Shown here: piece after piece, positions 52,674 to 60,789 of the stretch
Layout: each line of letters starts with the position of its first letter
How positions within the stretch are numbered: the stretch's first letter is position 1
NCBI RefSeq assembly: GCF_018070075.1
Contig: NZ_JAGPXE010000001.1
Location: 744,001 to 808,000, forward strand
DNA: 64,000 bases
Source: Saccharopolyspora endophytica
Lineage (GTDB): Bacteria; Actinomycetota; Actinomycetes; Mycobacteriales; Pseudonocardiaceae
Direction of reading: 5' to 3'
Notes under the pieces: model-generated
Database searches by the model: none
Told to the model about the DNA's origin: nothing
What the model saw: the letters and a program-made list of their open reading frames with translations, nothing else
Position numbers and translations under genes: made by a program

Positions 52674-52763
52674 GCGCTCTCCACGCGCGTGGAGGTGGCC
52701 CGGACGGGTCGTAGTGCCCTGTCAACCGGTGCGGGTGCTCTCCATGCACGTGGAGGTGGTGCC
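52674..52763 (+). CRISPR. Two orphan, degenerate type I-E repeats with one spacer
   Basis: Repeats at 52674-52702 (GCGCTCTCCACGCGCG..., ending GGCCCG) and 52735-52763 (GTGCTCTCCATGCACG..., ending GGTGCC) flank a 32-nt spacer; spacing is the standard 61 bp. There is no leader motif. They are 690 bp after array 3 and 17 bp before the integrase stop. Confidence 0.75.
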
Positions 52764-52780
52764 ACTCTATGCAGGTATGG

Positions 52781-53890
52781 CTAGTGTCCAGACTCTCTCT
52801 TGATGCTGGATTGTGCCTGCTTCCAGCGGTCTTCGAGTTTGGTCAGCATGTGGTCGATCATGGGTTGGCTGCAGTGCGAGTAGATTCCTTCGACTCCGGG
52901 TAGATGGTGGCCGAGTCGTTGGAACTGCAGGGCCTTGTCGACGTGGTCCTCGTTGAGCCACGTCTTGTGGGTGTGGCGGAGACCGTGGAAGGTCAAGTTG
53001 GGCTGTAGTGCGGCCCAACCGCGTTGCTTGTGCCCGGCCACTGCTGGACGCCAAAAGCGGCTGCGGAAGTTCGCGCGGCGCAGTAGCCCACCTCGGACAC
53101 CGGTGAACACGTGATCGCTCGGCTGCTGTGAGCGGTGTTCACGTAGCAGCTCTACGAGGAACGGTGGAAGATGGATCACCCGTGCACTGCATGGTGTCTT
53201 AGGCGGTCCGAGTTCGAGCTTGCCGCCATTTTCATGAAGAGCACCGACTTTGTGATCGACAGTAATCGTGTTTTCATCGAGATTGACATTCCGCCATGTT
53301 AGGCCGACGATCTCGCCCCAGCGCATGCCGGTAAACGCCGCTGTGAGGACAAGCGTCCTATGCTCGGGTATACGCTCGACAATGCGCAGGAGTGAACGAG
53401 CTGTGACCGTCTCCTTCGGAGGTGACGACTCGAGTGTCAACTTGAGTCGTCGGCATGGGTTCTTGGTGATCAGATCTTCCTCGACGGCATCACCAAGGAT
53501 CATCGATAGAAGCGTGATGATGTCGCGCACCGTAGCATCGGCGAGGCTTCGGCGTAGGTTCTTCGCCCAACCTTTGACTTTGATGTGACTGATTTCGTCC
53601 AGGGGCGTATCGCCGAACTTCGCGATCAGATGGTTATTCAGGTGCGAGCGATACTTTAGCCAAGTTCCCTTGCTGACATCGTGCGCCTCTTCCCAGGTCC
53701 GCGCCCATTTTTCAAACGTGACGGACTCTTTGCTGCGGGCGACGAAAGTCTTGTTCCGCATCTCGTACTCAACGTCGCTGGCGCGCGTCTGGGCTTCGGT
53801 TTTCGATGTGAACCCAGTCTCTGTCTGCAGTTTCCCCTTGTGGTAGTAACGTACGCGCCAGCCGCTTCCGTGCGCCTCATGCCATGCCAT
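52781..53890 (-). CDS. Tyrosine site-specific integrase
   Basis: 369 residues. It has an N-terminal AP2-like arm-binding domain (WRVRYYHKGKLQTETGFTSK), a SAM-like core-binding domain (about 55-150), and a catalytic domain with R190 (TGMRWGEI), H302-x-x-R305 (FHGLRHTH), H328 (RLGHH) and the nucleophile Y337 (GIYSH). It integrates and, with the excisionase, excises the element. The stop side, where attP usually lies, faces the orphan CRISPR repeats. Confidence 0.95.
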   Translation of the reverse strand: MAWHEAHGSGWRVRYYHKGKLQTETGFTSKTEAQTRASDVEYEMRNKTFVARSKESVTFEKWARTWEEAHDVSKGTWLKYRSHLNNHLIAKFGDTPLDEISHIKVKGWAKNLRRSLADATVRDIITLLSMILGDAVEEDLITKNPCRRLKLTLESSPPKETVTARSLLRIVERIPEHRTLVLTAAFTGMRWGEIVGLTWRNVNLDENTITVDHKVGALHENGGKLELGPPKTPCSARVIHLPPFLVELLREHRSQQPSDHVFTGVRGGLLRRANFRSRFWRPAVAGHKQRGWAALQPNLTFHGLRHTHKTWLNEDHVDKALQFQRLGHHLPGVEGIYSHCSQPMIDHMLTKLEDRWKQAQSSIKRESGH

Positions 53891-54023
53891 AAAAGTGACT
53901 CCACCTACGTAAAGTGTTCGCTAATTTCGGGGTGTGAACATTCACGCTCCACTTCGTGGGAATGTCAAGCGGTATGTGTTCGCCGCGCGTTGGCGGTACA
54001 TGCAAGATGAATGAATGATTCAA
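53891..54023. promoter_or_regulatory. Integrase-excisionase intergenic region with palindrome
   Basis: 133 bp, AT-richer than the surroundings. GTGAACATTCAC (53934-53945) is a near-perfect palindrome that could be an Xis or regulator site. Confidence 0.4.
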
Positions 54024-54266
54024 TCAGCGGCGGTGAGTGCTCCGAGAGCTTTGGTGGACGATGGTTTCGAGGTCGCTCTTGCTGAAGCGAAGATGCTTTC
54101 CTAAGAAGGTGCAAGGGATGCTTCTCGAGCTGGCCTTTCGCCGCAACCATGATTCACGAACACGCAAAACCTGTGCGACTTCCGAAGGTGTATAGAGACG
54201 GAACGGATCGTTCTCTTCTCTACTATTGTCTATGGCGGGTTCGCGCTCGTCTGGTTGCCTCGACAT
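54024..54266 (-). CDS. Excisionase / MerR-type helix-turn-helix protein
   Basis: 80 residues. LYTPSEVAQVLRVRESWLRRKASSRSIPCTFLGKHLRFSKSDLETIV is a winged HTH of the excisionase/AlpA kind, which bends DNA and directs the integrase toward excision. The ATG at 54266 is the likely start; upstream frame overlaps the methyltransferase gene antisense content. It lies directly upstream of the integrase. Confidence 0.85.
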   Translation of the reverse strand: MSRQPDEREPAIDNSREENDPFRLYTPSEVAQVLRVRESWLRRKASSRSIPCTFLGKHLRFSKSDLETIVHQSSRSTHRR

Positions 54267-54300
54267 GATTACTGGGCCTCCTGTGGCGATGCTCTGTCGC

Positions 54301-55146
54301 TCAGCGCTTGCGAAAGACGAGGACGTCTTCGTGGGTGATGAGGTGGAGGGGGAGTCCGGCCTTGCGTTGTTTTCGCACGAAGTCGCGTTGGAAGAAGCTG
54401 CCACGGGCCACGAGCTTGTCGTCGGCGACGCGTCCCAGGAGCGCGACGCAGCGTTCGGTGAGGTTCAGTCCGGCGCGAAGTCCACATTCGTGGATTTGGG
54501 ATGGAAGGTCGATGAGTTCGGCGTTTTCGCGCCAGGGGCGGAGGGTGATGACGACGTGGCCGCCGGGGCGGAGATAGGGGGCGGTGGCGGTGAGGATGCG
54601 GGTGAAGCCGGTGAGGAGTCGGTGGTGGCCGATGTTGGCGAGGTTGCCTCGGTCGAGGGTGTTGCCGTAGCGGTGGAGCCGCTTGTGCACGCCGGCGTCG
54701 CCGGTGGTGACTCGGCCGTGGGTGGAGGGGCCGTAGGGCGGCGAGGTGACCACGAGTGCGACCGTGCCGCGAAGCTCGGAAGGCAGAACCGAGTCGAGTT
54801 GGCGGGCGTCGCCACGGAGGACGCGCCCGGGTGTGTGGGTGCCGGTGCGGTGGGCGCGGTCAAGGTTGTGCTGGGCGATCTGGGCCCACTGGTGTTCGTA
54901 TTCGACGCCGATGCCGCGTCGCTGCTGGTGCAGTGCTTCGACCAGGGTGGTGCCGATGCCGCACATGGGGTCGAGCACGGTGTCGCCGGGCTGGGTGTAG
55001 TGGGCGATGGCGTGCGCGGCGATGGCGGGCAGCATTTTGGCCGGATGTGCGGTGGACTCCCGGAGATAGCGGCCCTTGCGTTGGGTGACCGGGGCGGCCT
55101 GAGCGGTGGCCCACACCGACAGCGGGGGCAGGTGAGTGTCGGTCAT
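54301..55146 (-). CDS. DNA amino-methyltransferase (N6-A or N4-C)
   Basis: 281 residues. TSPPYGPSTHG is the catalytic (D/N/S)PPY motif and VLDPMCGIGTTLVEAL the SAM-binding FxGxG-like motif, in the order typical of circularly permuted beta-class enzymes; HPAKMLPAIAAHAIAHYTQPG precedes it. It probably methylates the element to evade host restriction. Its ATG overlaps the stop of the next gene upstream (ATGA). No cognate nuclease is seen. Confidence 0.88.
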   Translation of the reverse strand: MTDTHLPPLSVWATAQAAPVTQRKGRYLRESTAHPAKMLPAIAAHAIAHYTQPGDTVLDPMCGIGTTLVEALHQQRRGIGVEYEHQWAQIAQHNLDRAHRTGTHTPGRVLRGDARQLDSVLPSELRGTVALVVTSPPYGPSTHGRVTTGDAGVHKRLHRYGNTLDRGNLANIGHHRLLTGFTRILTATAPYLRPGGHVVITLRPWRENAELIDLPSQIHECGLRAGLNLTERCVALLGRVADDKLVARGSFFQRDFVRKQRKAGLPLHLITHEDVLVFRKR

Positions 55147-55859
55147 CGCTGGGCTCTTTCGGTCCGTGCGGCCGGGTGCGTGTCGGGCTCGGGCTGGCGG
55201 GGCTGGGCGAAGACCAGCAGGTCCAGGTGGACACGGCTGTGCACCGAAGGGCGGCCGTCGGGTGCTGGTCGCGCGGATCGCGTGAGCTCCTTCAACGGCG
55301 CGAGCAGTGTCACGACGTGCTGGAGGTAGAGCAGATCCTCATCCTGCGAGGCGGTGACCAACGCGCCCGTGGGATCCATCAGTTGTTGGTCGTGGAGCTG
55401 GTGGTGGGTGAGAACCACGAGCATCCCACCTGCGCGGAGCGCAGCTGCGGCCTGCTGAGCCAGGTGCTTGCTCTGCTCGGCGTGGCCGGGTTCGGGCGGT
55501 ACAACGGCGAGCGCCAGATCGACCGTTCCCTGGGCGCCCGGTTCGTCCACGGGTCGCCGCTGGTGTGCGCGGAGCACGCCGTGCAGCGCCGGTAGTTCCG
55601 CAGAGGTCGCGTTGAGGAACGCGACTTTCTCGCCGACGCTGCAAAAGGCCTGCATGATCTCGTCGAGTACTGAGCGAGGCCACCGCTGCGGGCCGTGTGC
55701 CTCCGTCGCTGTGGTGCAGGGCCACACGGTGGCCGGGGTGGTGTCGCCCGTCTTCGTTGTCGGTTCGCCGGCTGGGCGCGTGGGTGCTGCCTGCGTGCTC
55801 GACTTTGCCGGGTCGGTGTCAATTTGGCTCGATGGCGATCGAGATTCCGACGCGCTCAT
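55143..55859 (-). CDS. Methyltransferase-like partner protein, no catalytic motif
   Basis: 238 residues. The C-terminal part looks like a Rossmann methyltransferase fold (VDLALAVVPPEPGHAEQ where a SPPY-like turn is expected, then AAAALRAGGMLVVLTHHQL, QDEDLLYLQHVVTL and LDLLVFAQP), but no xPPY motif or SAM loop is visible. The N-terminus is a disordered Thr/Ser/Pro segment. GGAGG lies 6 nt before the ATG at 55859. It is coupled to the methyltransferase gene and may be its specificity or scaffold partner. Confidence 0.6.
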   Translation of the reverse strand: MSASESRSPSSQIDTDPAKSSTQAAPTRPAGEPTTKTGDTTPATVWPCTTATEAHGPQRWPRSVLDEIMQAFCSVGEKVAFLNATSAELPALHGVLRAHQRRPVDEPGAQGTVDLALAVVPPEPGHAEQSKHLAQQAAAALRAGGMLVVLTHHQLHDQQLMDPTGALVTASQDEDLLYLQHVVTLLAPLKELTRSARPAPDGRPSVHSRVHLDLLVFAQPRQPEPDTHPAARTERAQR

Positions 55860-56301
55860 TGCGTTCCTCCGCAAGCCCCTGAACGGCGCGGGCCGTTCGC
55901 GGTTGTGACACCTCTGAACTCCGATTCCGGGCACGTTCGGGGACAGGCGAGAAATGAAATTTTGAGGACGTGGTCGGCGTCTGTGATCACGGGGATGTTT
56001 TTTATGATTGCTCGCCGCGGGTAAATAATTTCGATCTTGACATCGGGCTCGTAGCAGGTCGGGTGTGGTGGGTCTGCGTCGACTTCAGGCCGCTAACGTT
56101 GCAGCTCATCGGCCTGCGGACTGCATACGTGGCTCGCTTGTTCGCGCGTGGGTTCGATCTTGCTGACTCGGGTTCTTCTCGTTCGTAGTTTTTGTGTAGT
56201 CGTGCGGAATGAAATTCGTAAGAGGCAAGTAGCAGGTATGTAGTGGTGCGCATGGCGTGATGCAGAGGTCGTTGATTCGACGTTTGCAGAGAGGTCACGT
56301 C
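55860..56301. promoter_or_regulatory. Divergent control region of the conjugative element
   Basis: 440 bp of low-GC DNA between the methyltransferase pair and the conjugation operon. GTTCGATCTTG-like and TTTCGATCTTGAC-like sequences repeat near 56030 and 56150; the first includes TTGACA as a possible -35. No convincing gene. It is a candidate site for element-wide control. Confidence 0.45.
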
Positions 56302-57228
56302 ATGCGATCCAACTCGAACTCGAAGAATGAATCCGGCGGGCGGGAATTGTCACCGCTCGCGGCCGCTCGCCAATCCTTTTCGTGGCTGGTGACCGGGCCC
56401 GAGCCGATCACGGTCAACGGCCAGGACTTCCCAGATTTGCCCGCTCGGATGCTGCGGCTCGATGAGCTGAGGGACTGCCTGCTGCGCAGGGCCTGCACGC
56501 AGGACACCCGCGATGCGGTGTGGGCGCACCTGGTGTCGGCCTCCCGCGCCGAGGGAGCGGTATGGACCCTGGGGTGTGTCGGTGTGGCGCTGCCGGCGCT
56601 GATCCGAGCCAGTGCTGCACTGACCTCGCGGTTCGTGGGCGACACCGCGGATATCGAAGCAGCGGTGCTCGCCGGTTTTATCGCTGAGCTCGCGCAGATC
56701 GACTGTTCCCGGATGCAGATCATGGTGCGCCTGCGGTGGGCCGCCTACCGCGCAGGGCACGCCGCGGTCCGCGAAGCCCTGGACACACCCTTGCCAGGGG
56801 GGACCACGCCGTCTTCCTCGCCCCCGCCCCGGCCGTGGGGCCACCCCGACATCGTCCTGGCCCGTGCGGTGGCCGACGAGGTCATCACCCCCGACGAAGC
56901 CCATCTGATTGGCGCCACCCGCCTGGAACGGATCCCGCTGACCGAGGTCGCCGAGCACTCCGGCGTGAGCTACGAGGCGATCAAGAAGAAGCGGCAGCGC
57001 GCCGAACACAAGCTCGTCGACTACCTCCGCGACGACAACGACGCCGGCCACGACGACGAGACCACTGCCCGAACGGCGAGTCCTGCCCAGAGCACGCCCG
57101 CCGGTCGGCGTCGGTGCGCTGACGGGTTGTCCCGAACGTGCGGCGAATCCGGAGTTCAGAAGTGCGGGGCTCGCCCCGCTCTGCCGTCGCCGGCGCCCGC
57201 GCTCAAGGAGGACACCCCATGCGACTGA
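56302..57228 (+). CDS. Sigma-region-4-like helix-turn-helix protein
   Basis: 308 residues. VITPDEAHLIGATRLERIPLTEVAEHSGVSYEAIKKKRQRAEHKLVDYL (about 190-250) is a sigma-70 region-4-like HTH; no region 2 is present. The N-terminal 150 residues (WAHLVSASRAEGAVWTLGCV, AAVLAGFIAELAQID) resemble a degenerate sigma/helical domain. A first gene of the conjugation operon in that position is likely a regulator. The ATG at 56302 follows GAGAGG. The pilin gene start lies inside its 3' end. Confidence 0.65.
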   Translation: MRSNSNSKNESGGRELSPLAAARQSFSWLVTGPEPITVNGQDFPDLPARMLRLDELRDCLLRRACTQDTRDAVWAHLVSASRAEGAVWTLGCVGVALPALIRASAALTSRFVGDTADIEAAVLAGFIAELAQIDCSRMQIMVRLRWAAYRAGHAAVREALDTPLPGGTTPSSSPPPRPWGHPDIVLARAVADEVITPDEAHLIGATRLERIPLTEVAEHSGVSYEAIKKKRQRAEHKLVDYLRDDNDAGHDDETTARTASPAQSTPAGRRRCADGLSRTCGESGVQKCGARPALPSPAPALKEDTPCD

Positions 57229-57629
57229 ACACCGCCACACCCGACCCCGAACACCGCGCCGAACCCGCGCGATCACGCCGTCCACGTCGAGCCGCACGGC
57301 ACCCACGGTTCGTTCTCGCGGCGGGGCTCGCCCTGGTCGGCATGCTGCTTGGCGCTGCGACCGGTCACTCGGCTCCCGTGATGGTTCTCGCGGAGGCGGC
57401 CAACCTCGAAACGGTCATGAACAACGCCCGCAACTGGATCATGGGCATTCTCGCGGTGGTCGCCACGTTGTTCCTGACCATCGGCGGCCTGCGCTATCTA
57501 CTCGCTGGCGGGGACCCGAGCGAAGTCGAAAAAGCCAAGCAAGCGGTAAAGCACGCCGCCTATGGCTTCGCTGTCTGCGCTCTCGCGCCGATTCTGGTCG
57601 GCATCCTCAAGGGAATTCTTGAGGTGTAA
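57219..57629 (+). CDS. TrbC/VirB2-like pilin
   Basis: 136 residues with a basic N-terminus (RSRRPRRAARHPR), a signal-like helix (FVLAAGLALVGMLLGAA), then two membrane helices around NARNWIMGILAVVATLFLTIGGLRYLLAGGDPSEVEKAK and AAYGFAVCALAPILVGIL. This is the VirB2/TrbC layout of type IV secretion pilins. AGGAGG lies 7 nt before the ATG. It overlaps the upstream gene by 10 bp. Confidence 0.75.
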   Translation: MRLNTATPDPEHRAEPARSRRPRRAARHPRFVLAAGLALVGMLLGAATGHSAPVMVLAEAANLETVMNNARNWIMGILAVVATLFLTIGGLRYLLAGGDPSEVEKAKQAVKHAAYGFAVCALAPILVGILKGILEV

Positions 57630-57634
57630 AGCCC

Positions 57635-58597
57635 ATGTCCCATCAGGCCGCGCGACGCGGCACCACCCTCGTAGTGGCCGGAACGGTGCTGTGGTTGCTC
57701 TGTGGAGTGATGGGCGTAGCCCACGCTCAGGACATTCCCCTGCCATTTCCGGATCCCACCGCACCGCCCTCCTCGGTGCCGGTCGACGCCCCGCCATTGC
57801 CGTTGCCCAGCACGGGCCCACCGTCCCCGCCCGCCGCTCCTGCGCCGCCACTGGAGGGGAATGAAGCGCAGGAGCACGGGTGGATTCAGGAATTCCTCAC
57901 CGGATGGTTCTGGGGATTCTTCGAAAACATCGCCACCTCGGGACTCAACGCAGTGCTGGACTGGCTGGCGCACTCATTGCTGGCGACTCCCGCACTCCAT
58001 GAGTTGCCGGTCGTCGGCCAAATCTGGGGAGGCTCACAACGCATCATGCTCGCCTGCTCCGGCCTGCTGATCACCCTGGCTGGATTGAGTGCGATGGCCT
58101 ACCAGACTCTGCACACACGAGCCTCGGTCAAAGAAATCCTGCCCCGTATCGCCGTGGCGTTCACCGCCGCCAACTTGTCCCTGTTCTTTGGAGGGAAAGC
58201 CATTGAATTCGCCAACGCGCTCTCGGTCGCAGTTCTGGTGGGAGACCCGGGCAAAGCCGCGGAGACGGCCGCGGAATTCACGAACACTCTTCGCGGGCGC
58301 CTCCCGCAGGGAGAAGGTCAGCTCAGCGAACTGTACGTGATCTTCACCGTTCTCGTTCTCGTCGTCATGATCATCGCGGTGCTGCTCACCTATGTCGTCC
58401 GAGTCGCACTCACCGTCCTGTTGCTGATCGCGGCGCCCCTGATGCTGATGTGTCACGCCCTGCCTCATACCGAAGCGGTCGCCTACTGGTGGTGGCGCTG
58501 TTTCGGCGGAGTGCTGGCCGTGCAAGTCGCTCAATCACTGGCCTTTGTCGCGACCATCCGACTCTTCTTCCTGCCCGGCGGGGTCACGCTCTTCTAA
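57635..58597 (+). CDS. VirB6/TrbL-like conjugal membrane protein (SCO6881-like)
   Basis: 320 residues: a signal peptide (VVAGTVLWLLCGVMGVAHAQ), a Pro-rich extracytoplasmic linker, then about five or six membrane helices (including LACSGLLITLAGLSAMAY and LYVIFTVLVLVVMIIAVLLTYVVRVALTVLLLIAAPLML). The layout suits the polytopic channel subunit of actinobacterial type IV systems. It starts 5 bp after the pilin gene. Confidence 0.7.
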   Translation: MSHQAARRGTTLVVAGTVLWLLCGVMGVAHAQDIPLPFPDPTAPPSSVPVDAPPLPLPSTGPPSPPAAPAPPLEGNEAQEHGWIQEFLTGWFWGFFENIATSGLNAVLDWLAHSLLATPALHELPVVGQIWGGSQRIMLACSGLLITLAGLSAMAYQTLHTRASVKEILPRIAVAFTAANLSLFFGGKAIEFANALSVAVLVGDPGKAAETAAEFTNTLRGRLPQGEGQLSELYVIFTVLVLVVMIIAVLLTYVVRVALTVLLLIAAPLMLMCHALPHTEAVAYWWWRCFGGVLAVQVAQSLAFVATIRLFFLPGGVTLF

Positions 58598-58618
58598 ACC
58601 TCGATTGTGAGGTGTGTG

Positions 58619-59737
58619 ATGGCGCAGCTTCTGATCGCGATCGCGATGTGCTACATCCTCATCAAAATCCCATTCTGGATCCTCGGGTCACTGCACAACG
58701 GCCACCGTTCGTTTCTCGGATCCATGGTGCGCGGTTTGATCGCCTACAAGACCTTCGGCCTCATTCGCGGCGCCTCAGCCGCCTTCGGCCGGCCCGCCGG
58801 TGCGGGCGAGAACAAGCCCTCCACCCACGGCGAAACCGCACCCGATCCGTATTCGAACGTGCACACGGGAGCCGGTGGGCAAATGCTTCTGCCACTCGGG
58901 CGCCTGGCACGAACCCGCGGACCCGCACGCACCACCCACACCTCCACACCGCCCACTCGCACCTCGGCGGCACGCGGGCGACAGGCCGCGCTGTGGACCC
59001 GCGACGGCAAACCCAGCCGCAACGCCCTGCCACCCGCACTTGGCCCCGGCGCGGTGCCGACCAGCACCGCAATCGGGCAACAGCAGATGCTGCCCATCCA
59101 CACCCGCCACCACCCCGATGCGACCGGCCGCCACACCCTGCACGACAACCCCACCCCGGCCCCCACCGATGCGACGCTGGGACCGGGCCAGGGCGCCTTG
59201 TTCACCCGCACCGGCCGCCCCCACCCGACCGCCCGACCCCAGGCACCCGGGCAACCCGGCATGCGCCCCTCCACGGTCCCACCCGGCGGCCAACACCACC
59301 TGCCCCTCATCGGAGGCACACCCGTACCCAGCACGCCACCACCGGCCTCAGCACCACGACCAGCGGCGGCCCCGCCCACGCGGGCCAGTGGGCAGCGGCC
59401 CTTGTTCACCAACTCCGGCGAGGTCGCCGCGCACGCTCGCCCGCCGCGCCCACGCCGCCGGAAACCACCGGACCTTCCCGCCTACAAGGGGATTCGCCCT
59501 GACAAGCACGGCCAGTACGCCCTGCCGCTCGACCTGCCCACGACAGCCAAGAAACCCCGTTCCCAGTCCCGTACCCAGCCGACCTCGAAACCGCCGCACA
59601 CCACAGCCGCCACACCGCCGAAGTCTCCGTCGACCCCGACCTCCGCAGCGCCGCCTGGCCGCGCGTCCGAGCCCGTTGAGCCCGAACTACCGCTGACCTG
59701 GCCCGAAGACGATCGTCCACCGAGGAGCACCCGATGA
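58619..59737 (+). CDS. Membrane-anchored protein with repeated LPL / LFTR-G motifs
   Basis: 372 residues. One N-terminal helix (LLIAIAMCYILIKIPFWILG) anchors a long Pro/Arg/Thr-rich chain with regularly spaced short motifs: GQMLLPLGR, QAALWTRDGKPS, QQQMLPIHTR, GQGALFTRTGRP, GQHHLPLIGG, GQRPLFTNSGE, GQYALPLDLP and EPELPLTWPED. The family is unknown. The stop overlaps the next start (ATGA), so it belongs to the secretion operon. Confidence 0.65.
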   Translation: MAQLLIAIAMCYILIKIPFWILGSLHNGHRSFLGSMVRGLIAYKTFGLIRGASAAFGRPAGAGENKPSTHGETAPDPYSNVHTGAGGQMLLPLGRLARTRGPARTTHTSTPPTRTSAARGRQAALWTRDGKPSRNALPPALGPGAVPTSTAIGQQQMLPIHTRHHPDATGRHTLHDNPTPAPTDATLGPGQGALFTRTGRPHPTARPQAPGQPGMRPSTVPPGGQHHLPLIGGTPVPSTPPPASAPRPAAAPPTRASGQRPLFTNSGEVAAHARPPRPRRRKPPDLPAYKGIRPDKHGQYALPLDLPTTAKKPRSQSRTQPTSKPPHTTAATPPKSPSTPTSAAPPGRASEPVEPELPLTWPEDDRPPRSTR

Positions 59738-60789
59738 ATGGACCGGCACGCATCCCCGCCGATGTGGACCGCGAAGACCGCCTTCTAGCCGGACTCACCG
59801 CCCGCCAACTCACTCTGCTGGCCGCGACCGCCGCCCTGCTCTACGGAGCCTGGGCCGCCACCCGCAGTATCCTGGCGTTGCCAGTCTTCGCGGTCCTGGC
59901 AACCCCGATCGCCGCAGCCGCCCTCGTGCTCGCCATGGGCCAGCGGGATGGCATCGCGCTCTACCGACTGGTCGGCGCGGCCGTGCGGCACCGATTCTCC
60001 CCGCGCCACCGGGTCGCCGACCCCACTCCGGCCGAACCCGTCCCGGAGTGGCTCGTGCCCGCTGCCACGACCACGAAGGCTCCCCGACTGGGAGCCGTGG
60101 CGGCCCCGGCCAGCGGCGTGGAACCCGCCAGCACCGGGGAGGCCGGAGTCGTCGACCTCGCCGGCGAGGGCATCGCCCTGGTCGCCGCGGCCAGCACCGT
60201 CAACTTCGCGTTGCGCACCCAGACCGAGCACGAAGCCCTCGTCGGTGCCTTCGCCCGCTACCTGCACTCCCTGACCGCACCCGTGCAAATCCTCATCCGC
60301 GCACAGCGCTGCGACCTCACCGACAAGATCACCGCTCTGCGCGAGCAAGCCCCGAGCCTGCCGCATCCGGCCCTGGAAACCGCGGCCGAAGAACACGCCG
60401 AGTTCCTCACCCACCTGGCCAGCCACACCGACCTGCTCCGCCGCCAGGTCCTGCTCGTCTTCCGCGAAGCGCCCACCCCCAGCACCACCGACACCGGCCC
60501 ACGGCGTCCACGACAGCCACGGCGGGGGATGGACGCGGGAACACGCCACGCCGCCGAAGCCCGACTGCTCCGGCGCGTCAACGAGGCGATCGACCTGCTC
60601 GCCCCCGCGAGCATCCGTCTCACCGTGCTCGACACCGCCCAGGCCACTCACGTCCTTGCCGGCGCCTGCAACCCCGATCACACCGGCACCACCGAGGCGG
60701 GCATGGCCGACCCGTCCGAGGTCATCACCACCCACCACGCCACACCCGACGAACTCGTCGACCCGCACGGATGGGAGGCCACCCCATGA
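59734..60789 (+). CDS. PrgI/VirB3-like mobile-element protein (SCO6880-like)
   Basis: 351 residues. The N-terminal ~80 residues match the PrgI family: RIPADVDREDRLLAGLTARQLTLLAATAALLYGAW and two membrane helices. The C-terminal part (about 150-351) is soluble and resembles the N-terminal region of VirB4-type proteins (FALRTQTEHEALVGAFARYLHSL). Coupled by ATGA overlaps to genes on both sides. Confidence 0.78.
   Translation: MNGPARIPADVDREDRLLAGLTARQLTLLAATAALLYGAWAATRSILALPVFAVLATPIAAAALVLAMGQRDGIALYRLVGAAVRHRFSPRHRVADPTPAEPVPEWLVPAATTTKAPRLGAVAAPASGVEPASTGEAGVVDLAGEGIALVAAASTVNFALRTQTEHEALVGAFARYLHSLTAPVQILIRAQRCDLTDKITALREQAPSLPHPALETAAEEHAEFLTHLASHTDLLRRQVLLVFREAPTPSTTDTGPRRPRQPRRGMDAGTRHAAEARLLRRVNEAIDLLAPASIRLTVLDTAQATHVLAGACNPDHTGTTEAGMADPSEVITTHHATPDELVDPHGWEATP

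Noticed and set aside
35439..52780. A second copy of the tRNA-Val 3' end as an internal att site
   Set aside because: I found no repeat of the CCCAGTATCGCGCACCA tract in this interval.
55970..56188. A 72-codon plus-strand open frame in the divergent control region
   Set aside because: No ribosome binding site, no recognisable family, and unlike neighbouring codon use; left as non-coding.
60048..60785. VirB4 starting much further upstream in the same frame
   Set aside because: The upstream part is Arg/His/Pro-rich and overlaps the PrgI-like gene in another frame; the ATG at 60786 gives an ATGA overlap and the family N-terminus.
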